Below are positions 7,701 to 11,590 of a stretch of 11,590 bases of DNA, piece after piece. Below the pieces are notes generated by a model. That model searched no databases. It had not been told where the DNA came from and saw only the letters and a list, made by a program, of their open reading frames with translations. A program made the translations under genes and the position numbers. The stretch is from positions 1 to 11,590 of the forward strand of contig JAITDM010000296.1 in assembly GCA_031282535.1 (NCBI GenBank), in the 5' to 3' direction. Within the stretch, counting starts at the first letter, position 1, and the number at the start of each line of letters is the position of its first letter. This stretch comes from Oscillospiraceae bacterium (lineage in GTDB: Bacteria; Bacillota; Clostridia; Oscillospirales; UBA929).

Positions 7701-10261
7701 TACCCGCGCGACCCGGCGTCGACGCTCGTGTCTCCGCCCAGCAGCAGCGCGCTGCCGCCCGTCACGCGCACGGTGACTGTCGTCGCGTTCTTTGTCGGCA
7801 CGCCGAAGGACATGGCGGTGTCGACAAGGCCGCTGTCCGTCTTGATCGCGCCGTTTGTGTCCAGCAGATCGATGTAGACGAGCCTTTTGTCCCCGCCGTC
7901 CGCGACCAGCGGCCGCACCCGGTCGCCGGACTGCCATCTCAGGCGCAGGGACGCCGCCGCCGCGGGCGTTTTTACGGTGTAACGCGCCCTCTCGACGCCG
8001 TCTATGTACCCGACCGCGGTGACAGTCGGATACGCGTCGAGGCCGATGCCGGTGAACGTGAACGGGGGATGTTTGGTGGCTCTCACCGCGGTGCTCGGCG
8101 TATACCCATTGCGGCCTCCCGCCGGCGGCAAGAGCGTGTCAGGCCCCCGCCGCTCCGTGATGACACGGCCTTCGCCGTCTTGCAGTTCGACCTGCTCGCA
8201 ATTGGAATACACGGGCACGTCGGTCGCCACATTGTTTGTCATGTCCGTGTCGAATCGGCGCGTCGCAATATACACCATCGGCCCCTGATGGACATCGTCC
8301 AGTCCGGTAAACGTCACATCGGGATCCCGCTGGCTCTGCGCGTAATAATAGGCGTATTTGGGGATGCGATAATAGTCGACCATGCCGCACGCCGTCGGCG
8401 CATTGCCGCTGGCCGGGGCGTTGCCGCCCGGACTGACGGGCAAATCGGGGTCTGTGACGCCAAACCCGGAATAATCCTGCCACACCCAATAAAACGCATA
8501 ATCGGCCCTCGAATTCAGCGCACCGTCCAACGCGTTCTGATAATTCGCCACGGCCTGTCTCAGCTTGCTCTCTCTCGAATCCCAGCGCAATCTGCGCGTC
8601 GTGGAGGCATAGCCGCCGTATTGCCAGTCTCCAAACTCATAGGTGACATAGGGTTTGACCGTGGAGGAGTTGTAGCGCACGTCGTAATCGTCCGTGTTGC
8701 CGGTGGTGCGCATCTGGTACGTCGGGAACTCGGCCTTGGCCGCGGCGACCACCGTGGACGCGATCGGCAGCGAAGATTCATTGGGGAACAGCTCCCATGT
8801 CACGATTGAAGGATGGTTGCGTCCGCGCCGGATCAAATCCAACGCTTCCTGCCGCATGCTGAGGCCAAATGTCTCGTAACTGCTGCTGGTCACGCTCGGG
8901 TAATACTGCCAGCCCGTCAGCGGCGCCTGCACCATCACGCCGTATTCGTCGCACGCCTCGTAAAAGGCCTCCTGATAGGGGTAGTGCGAGGCCCGGATGA
9001 AGTCAAATCCCGCGTCCTTGATCATCCGGATTTCATCCCTGACAGCATCCTCCGGCACGGCAAAGCCGACCATGCCAATCTCCTGGTGCGTATTCGTACC
9101 AAGCCCCTCGAAAGGCTGCCCGTTGACCGTCATCTTGCTGCTTCCCGTGTCGTTTACATCCCGAAAGACGACGGTTCTAAACCCGGTCTTTGTGCTGTAT
9201 TCATCCACGGCGACATGATCGACGCTGACGACGGCTTTGACAGTATACAGGTTGGGGCTGTAAGGGTGCCACAGTTTGGCGCCCATGACGACGCCGGTCT
9301 GCGTAAATTGATAGTCCTCGCCCGCGTGTAAGGCCCTTGTCCCGGCGGAGCCGCTGAACACGACATTTCCGTCTGCGTCAAGAACCAAGTTGTCAACCGT
9401 CACCGTCCGGACCGCCGCGCCGTCGTTTTGGACATGTGTCCCGACCCAAAACCTGACGTCGCCCACAAAATCCGTCGGCACGCCGTTTTCATTGTCGGTG
9501 TGCGTGATGTTGCTGATCCCGATGTTGGGATCGGAGGGGTTCTCCGGATCGGTGCGCACAAAGAGGCCCCCGCTCGCCACCTTGTTGGCGTGGATGGGGT
9601 CCGTCACGTGAACGGGATCTGTGACAATCAATGCGGCGCTCCTGTACAGGCCGCCGAAATAACGAAAATCGCGATTGGGAGCCCCCGGCGACCAGATTAC
9701 ATTGTAGCTTGTGTCGATTTTGACGGCAATCACATTGGTCGTTCCCTCGCCGTAGTTGAGGCCCGACTCCGTGATGTCGAAGACAAACTCCATAAACCCG
9801 CCGTTGTGAACGCCGTCTGGGTTGTTCGTCAGACCGCCGTCATAAGGCGCTTTCCCATGGACGACGGCGCCGTTTATGAACACCTTGGCCGTCTGCATAG
9901 CGGCGCCGAAGCGGACAAAAATCCGCTTCCCTCTGGAAGATTCCGGAAGATTGAATGTCTTTCGGTACCAAGCGATGTTTTTGTAATCCACGATGTTGTC
10001 ATACGTGACATACTCTATGCTGTGCGGCAGAGAGATTCGATACCATTTGGAGCCGCTGTCGTCATACGCCGCTTCCGTACCCGGCGTATCGTCGCCGGCT
10101 TCCCCGCCGCGCCAAAACCGCCAGCCGCTGTTAAAGTTGATCTCTTGTCTTGTCGTCGCCGGTTCTTCGCCCTCGTTCGCATGCGCCGCCATAGGAAAGC
10201 CCGGGATGCACATGACCGCCGCCAAAAGAATGGCGTACACTTTTTTAATATGACCCTTCAT
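4784..10261 (-). CDS. Secreted family GH2 glycoside hydrolase, probable beta-galactosidase, with large carbohydrate-binding tail
   Basis: This is a retaining exo-acting GH2 enzyme, predicted to be extracellular and, from context, to release galactose from galactan fragments. Modules by residue: signal peptide 1-28 (cleavage after AHA); GH2 N-terminal jelly roll about 38-215; GH2 Ig-like domain 218-365; TIM barrel 366-645; a DUF4982-like region 655-765 (VYSNCEQVEL); another Ig-like domain 768-898; three F5/8 type C modules 920-1310; a CBM4/9-like module 1320-1493; the unnamed module 1503-1600; Big_4 1605-1678; CBM61-like 1678-1825. GH2 signatures include FIRASHYPYQEAFYEACDEYG (split here as FIRASHYP at 421-428, then CDEYG at 437-441), the acid/base E495 in WELFPNES, the probable nucleophile E542 in YEFGDW, and the barrel-end motif GMVDYYRIPKYAYYY. 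At 1825 residues it is far longer than a roughly 1000-residue bacterial GH2 enzyme because of its tail. It starts at ATG with GGGGGAGGAG six bases upstream. The family is secure. The substrate is not: GH2 also contains beta-glucuronidases and beta-mannosidases. Confidence 0.92.
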   Translation of the reverse strand: MKGHIKKVYAILLAAVMCIPGFPMAAHANEGEEPATTRQEINFNSGWRFWRGGEAGDDTPGTEAAYDDSGSKWYRISLPHSIEYVTYDNIVDYKNIAWYRKTFNLPESSRGKRIFVRFGAAMQTAKVFINGAVVHGKAPYDGGLTNNPDGVHNGGFMEFVFDITESGLNYGEGTTNVIAVKIDTSYNVIWSPGAPNRDFRYFGGLYRSAALIVTDPVHVTDPIHANKVASGGLFVRTDPENPSDPNIGISNITHTDNENGVPTDFVGDVRFWVGTHVQNDGAAVRTVTVDNLVLDADGNVVFSGSAGTRALHAGEDYQFTQTGVVMGAKLWHPYSPNLYTVKAVVSVDHVAVDEYSTKTGFRTVVFRDVNDTGSSKMTVNGQPFEGLGTNTHQEIGMVGFAVPEDAVRDEIRMIKDAGFDFIRASHYPYQEAFYEACDEYGVMVQAPLTGWQYYPSVTSSSYETFGLSMRQEALDLIRRGRNHPSIVTWELFPNESSLPIASTVVAAAKAEFPTYQMRTTGNTDDYDVRYNSSTVKPYVTYEFGDWQYGGYASTTRRLRWDSRESKLRQAVANYQNALDGALNSRADYAFYWVWQDYSGFGVTDPDLPVSPGGNAPASGNAPTACGMVDYYRIPKYAYYYAQSQRDPDVTFTGLDDVHQGPMVYIATRRFDTDMTNNVATDVPVYSNCEQVELQDGEGRVITERRGPDTLLPPAGGRNGYTPSTAVRATKHPPFTFTGIGLDAYPTVTAVGYIDGVERARYTVKTPAAAASLRLRWQSGDRVRPLVADGGDKRLVYIDLLDTNGAIKTDSGLVDTAMSFGVPTKNATTVTVRVTGGSALLLGGDTSVDAGSRGYNSVTVTPRGGQVAVWLVAGRTVDDHITVQASADGLTASNVLEIGTVAPAELAGADDLSHLDEPYPNPTDDCLATGGIVSASSGHAARASDGHDETVWTADSAAAGEYWMVDLKNRYNLTQLDILWAEPSAYQYQVLCSDDGIIWKNWIDRTYNALSEQESVFTYSLSESKAGRYVKIVFTADSAAPFAMAEVHILGQTAPSVGNVNVVRGTAWWETDAMGASEAVNGCDGDPNRYATASNAGEGNRWILDLGGYRSVASINIMWERPYAYPYQIEVSGDNRTWRTILNKFRNTAALINTVDELPSPVYARYVRLTSGRGEFPMSFSMFDVYGRDARDLVIGKTLTTDSATRDGYAAFYANDDDPATAWRPDADGRSLSVALEDSYDIAGAKIVWEAAETHEFLLLTSADGVRWQKAAEGRSDGQTDLCDVFAPGVRYAKLLNVGHGGVATWELYGDSAVVTDVSGRRNALQNPSFAAERTDQNNARESDPTGWNKLIGTDRAASYVEETTDDDGGVHGADNRRAVFAGTSAYSASLYQTVRGLPNGLYTLSAWVKREAEAAGDPHVLTAYVENYGAETIVEDLLAPGRAPTQSDDASGLWSPVVIPDIHVTNGQLTVGFYAHAEAGQRLLIDDVSLTFTDPDPPWPVYDPHAETASVSTLRIVKEQDALTAGYAVRNVSPDSLPVTHIFAAYDEHGRLTEVLSETAAVPAGAVARGSLRLDRYHPDYTYQSFLWEPATHRPLCEMAAFGVFGIYDVTIDIDAGGALALPDVVTVWYTDYATATERVPVVWDSYEADMANRVGTFTILGTVAGTRTRAKAVVTVRGVNLIQNPDLEAAAGWTFTAPMSRASSSSNSHGPNPGYINYSQSGTGALTGRAAQSFASPLPGTYTLSCWVEGVTNAANGVVELYININGEEYATAPITVTVWGDWFHPTIQDIPIPANAVVEIGVRASNNQGSWYHFDDFLFIQTR
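4787..5230 (-). repeat. CBM61-like C-terminal module of the GH2 protein
   Basis: Residues 1678-1825 read NLIQNPDLEA, GTYTLSCWVEG, GVVELYINI and WYHFDDFLFI. Motif order and spacing match the module closing the double GH53 protein (252-692). Both follow a Big_4 domain directly. The shared tail suggests that both enzymes bind the same polymer, probably galactan. Confidence 0.55.
5462..5755 (-). repeat. Unnamed ~90-residue module, copy 2 (GH2 protein)
   Basis: This segment encodes residues 1503-1600 of the GH2 protein, between the CBM4/9-like module and the Big_4 domain. Key positions are YAVRNVSPDSLPV, FAAYDEHGRLTEVL and YQSFLWEPATHRPL. It follows the same order as the other two copies but is clearly diverged from them, so it is an old shuffled module rather than a recent duplication. 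Confidence 0.6.
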
Positions 10262-10267
10262 AGCTGT

Positions 10268-10277
10268 CTCCTCCCCC
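10268..10277 (-). promoter_or_regulatory. Ribosome binding site of the GH2 gene
   Basis: The minus strand reads GGGGGAGGAG, ending six bases before the ATG at 10259-10261. This is a strong Shine-Dalgarno sequence at a near-ideal distance. It supports this start, which is followed directly by a signal peptide (MKGHIKK, then a hydrophobic stretch). Confidence 0.8.
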
Positions 10278-10304
10278 AGCAGAACCCCGCGCCCATTGTT
10301 ATTT

Positions 10305-10333
10305 TTTTACTTTATATGTAAAATAAAGTAAAA
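10305..10333 (-). promoter_or_regulatory. AT-rich 11-bp inverted repeat overlapping a possible -10 element of the GH2 gene
   Basis: Arms TTTTACTTTAT (10305-10315) and ATAAAGTAAAA (10323-10333) are perfect inverted repeats around a 7-base centre. They sit 44 bases upstream of the GH2 ATG, in an AT-rich patch within GC-rich sequence. Read on the minus strand, TATAAA (10311-10316) inside one arm could be a -10 box. The position 17 bases further upstream is CCAAAA, a poor -35. Placement and symmetry suggest an operator for a dimeric regulator or a promoter needing an activator, consistent with carbohydrate-controlled expression. No regulator gene is visible to pair with it, and it could instead be an AT hairpin without regulatory role. 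Confidence 0.4.
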
Positions 10334-10355
10334 TTTTGGTTTATTCGTTGAGAAG

Positions 10356-10391
10356 GCGGCCGTCTCCCCCACCCAAGGGGGAGACGGCCGC
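10356..10391 (-). terminator. Perfect 15-bp GC hairpin after the third gene
   Basis: Arms GCGGCCGTCTCCCCC (10356-10370) and GGGGGAGACGGCCGC (10377-10391) pair without mismatch around the 6-base loop ACCCAA. On the minus strand the hairpin begins ten bases after the stop codon (10401-10403) of the upstream gene, the expected place for an intrinsic terminator. The bases that follow are CTTCTCAACG, so there is no true U-tract. If it terminates, the GH2 gene needs its own promoter, which fits the AT-rich patch immediately downstream. Confidence 0.65.
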
Positions 10392-10400
10392 AAAGTCTTG

Positions 10401-11590
10401 TCACGCGGGCAGCAGACCGGCAGCCGCGTCACACAGGGGTACATATGCCTCGTCCCAGGCGAGGACTTGATAGTCGTATCCCGCATAGTCCGCCGGGATT
10501 GGCTCCTCGAAGACCATGCTGCCATTGGGTTCGATGCTGAAGTTCCGGACCGCGGTGGACGCCAGTTTGCCGTCCGGGCCGTAGAAGGCCACAATCGCAA
10601 CCCCTTTGATGATCTCGTCGGGACTGTTGTACAGCGTCACGCGCAGGGCGCCGCCCCGTACCGCCGCCCTCGATGCGACGACGGCGTCTTCCCAGATGGC
10701 GAAGAGTTCGATGTTCCCGCCGGCCACGGTCAGCGTCTCCCCGACCTCGTAGGAGGCGCCGGTCCCATTGCTCCGCGTGTTCCACTCTTTGAACCGTTTG
10801 CCCTCCGGCGGCGTCAGCGCGTCGGCGGTGGACAGCGTCACCAGAGCCCCCACGAAATACGACTCCGTCGGCAGGCTGCCCTCGCCGCCGTTTGCGTGAT
10901 AGATAACCTGCCGGGGCGTCAGATCCGCGCCCCAGGTCTCAAACTTGACAATCTGCATCCGGCCCGTCGTCGCGTGGTACGGCGTCGCGTTCTCCATGCC
11001 CACGCGCACGCGCGTCGACGTCACCGCGTCAAACGTGACCTTCGTCTCCGCGTTCGAAGCCGCCGCGAAGCTCACCTCCTGATGTCCCGCGTCCACCCAC
11101 GCGAATCCGTCCCAGTACTGCACGTTCAGCGTTTTCGGAATCTGGTTGTTCGTGTTCACCGTGAAGTACAGGCTCACCTGGTCAAATGTCTGCTCCGTCG
11201 GCCAGTATGTCTCCACGAATTCGTACGGCCGGGACGCCGTCACCGCCGCCAGCACCACCGTCGTGGACGTCGAGAACGCGTTGTTCCAAGAGTTCGTCGT
11301 GTTCCCGTTTAACATGTAGTTCGGGTAGTTCGTCCCGTTTGTGAACGTCGCCGTCGCCAGCGGGCCCGTCGCCGACACCGTGTCCTGCGCGCCCGCTGTC
11401 GTGTTCAGCCCTATGTTCTTCCTGTCCGTCACCGCCACGACCTTCACATCCAGCAGCGCCGGCACGGCGATCGCTTCGTCCTCAAACACGCCCGTCACGG
11501 TGAACTCGCCCGCGCTCTCATAGAGAGCCGGGTCCGCGGCGTTCCACGTCACCTTCTTGATCAGCGTCACGCCGCTCTCGTACGTCACCT
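10401..11590 (-). CDS. C-terminal part of a multidomain, probably secreted carbohydrate-active protein (5' end outside window)
   Basis: The reading frame is open to the right window edge; its first in-window GTG (11586-11588) lies inside a domain and is not a credible start. At least 395 residues are present, none of them catalytic. Modules counted from that GTG: end of a Big_4 Ig-like domain 1-52 (KKVTWNAADPALYESAGEFTVTG); an F5/8 type C-like domain 55-220 (VQYWDGFAWVDAG, TRVRVGMEN); a Listeria-Bacteroides/InlB B repeat 226-299 (YHANGGEGSLP, FKEWNTRSNGTG, IELFAIW); and the unnamed shared module 303-390, ending AWDEAYVPL. There is no LPXTG motif, transmembrane segment or dockerin at the C-terminus (GLLPA). 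Such tails are usual on large secreted glycoside hydrolases or adhesins of Gram-positive bacteria. Its catalytic family, if any, cannot be told from this window. It ends ten bases before a strong hairpin and 139 bases before the GH2 gene. Confidence 0.85.
   Translation of the reverse strand, partial: VTYESGVTLIKKVTWNAADPALYESAGEFTVTGVFEDEAIAVPALLDVKVVAVTDRKNIGLNTTAGAQDTVSATGPLATATFTNGTNYPNYMLNGNTTNSWNNAFSTSTTVVLAAVTASRPYEFVETYWPTEQTFDQVSLYFTVNTNNQIPKTLNVQYWDGFAWVDAGHQEVSFAAASNAETKVTFDAVTSTRVRVGMENATPYHATTGRMQIVKFETWGADLTPRQVIYHANGGEGSLPTESYFVGALVTLSTADALTPPEGKRFKEWNTRSNGTGASYEVGETLTVAGGNIELFAIWEDAVVASRAAVRGGALRVTLYNSPDEIIKGVAIVAFYGPDGKLASTAVRNFSIEPNGSMVFEEPIPADYAGYDYQVLAWDEAYVPLCDAAAGLLPA
10425..10682 (-). 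repeat. Unnamed ~90-residue module, copy 1 (third protein, extreme C-terminus)
   Basis: This segment encodes residues 303-388 of the truncated protein. Recognisable positions are VTLYNSP, then AIVAFYGPDGKL, then YQVLAWDEAYVPL. The pattern is an alternating hydrophobic beta-strand profile with (A/F)-Y-(D/G)-x-x-(G/A)-(K/R)-L in the middle and x-x-W-(D/E)-x(3-5)-P-L near the end. Here it closes the protein. I see it as an all-beta accessory domain; I know similar WD...PL endings from clostridial and Paenibacillus secreted proteins but no family name. Confidence 0.6.

Noticed and set aside
10200..10261. Possible lipoprotein signal in the GH2 protein (cysteine at residue 18)
   Set aside because: The residues before it read AVM-C; methionine directly before the cysteine does not fit a lipobox. 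AHA followed by NE gives a good signal peptidase I site instead.
4766..10321. Long plus-strand open frames opposite the GH2 gene (around 4766-6550, 7424-8809 and 9428-10321)
   Set aside because: They have the same Arg/His-rich antisense composition, no domains and no credible ribosome binding sites, and they are fully covered by a well-supported minus-strand gene.
10398..11312. Plus-strand open frame of about 300 codons opposite the third gene
   Set aside because: It is Arg-rich antisense sequence without domain signals; the minus-strand frame encodes recognisable Big_4, F5/8-type and InlB-repeat domains.
11586..11588. GTG as a start codon for the third gene
   Set aside because: It falls inside a Big_4 domain at the window edge with no ribosome binding site visible; the gene clearly continues to the right.
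1..11590. tRNA, rRNA, CRISPR array, insertion sequence or phage genes
   Set aside because: I searched by eye for tRNA-like cloverleaf sequence, regularly spaced repeats, transposase motifs and phage structural genes on both strands and found none.

Overview
The window holds three large genes, all on the minus strand and transcribed from right to left. In order of transcription they are a 5'-truncated multidomain protein (10401-11590), a secreted family GH2 glycoside hydrolase of 1825 residues (4784-10261) and a secreted protein of 1417 residues with two GH53 endo-beta-1,4-galactanase domains (243-4496). No RNA gene, CRISPR array, transposase, regulator or transporter gene is visible. The sequence is GC-rich and densely coding. 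Strong AGGAG-type ribosome binding sites, Sec signal peptides, F5/8 type C (discoidin) modules, group 4 bacterial Ig-like (Big_4) modules and a Listeria-Bacteroides (InlB B / Flg_new) repeat together suggest a GC-rich Bacillota, probably a clostridial plant-polysaccharide degrader from a gut, rumen or similar habitat. That assignment is inferred from domain style, not from a marker gene.

Layout: 1-117 may hold the promoter and start region of a further minus-strand gene lying to the left; 118-231 carries three consecutive hairpins downstream of the GH53 gene; 243-4496 is the double GH53 gene; 4497-4783 is a GC-rich, highly structured spacer; 4784-10261 is the GH2 gene; 10262-10400 carries an AT-rich inverted repeat with a possible -10 element and a perfect 15-bp hairpin; 10401-11590 is the C-terminal part of the third protein.

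Functionally the cluster looks like an extracellular kit for beta-1,4-galactan, such as the galactan side chains of pectin (rhamnogalacturonan I) or type I arabinogalactan. GH53 domains cut the chain internally, and the GH2 enzyme would plausibly remove galactose from the resulting ends. Both complete proteins end in the same Big_4 plus CBM61-like pair, which would direct them to the same polymer. All three proteins also share a roughly 90-residue module ending in F/A-x-W-(D/E)...PL that I cannot assign to a named family. None of the three C-termini shows an LPXTG signal, SLH domains or a dockerin. The most notable features are the two diverged GH53 domains in one chain, the shared unnamed module, and long GC hairpins lacking U-tracts in all three spacers.
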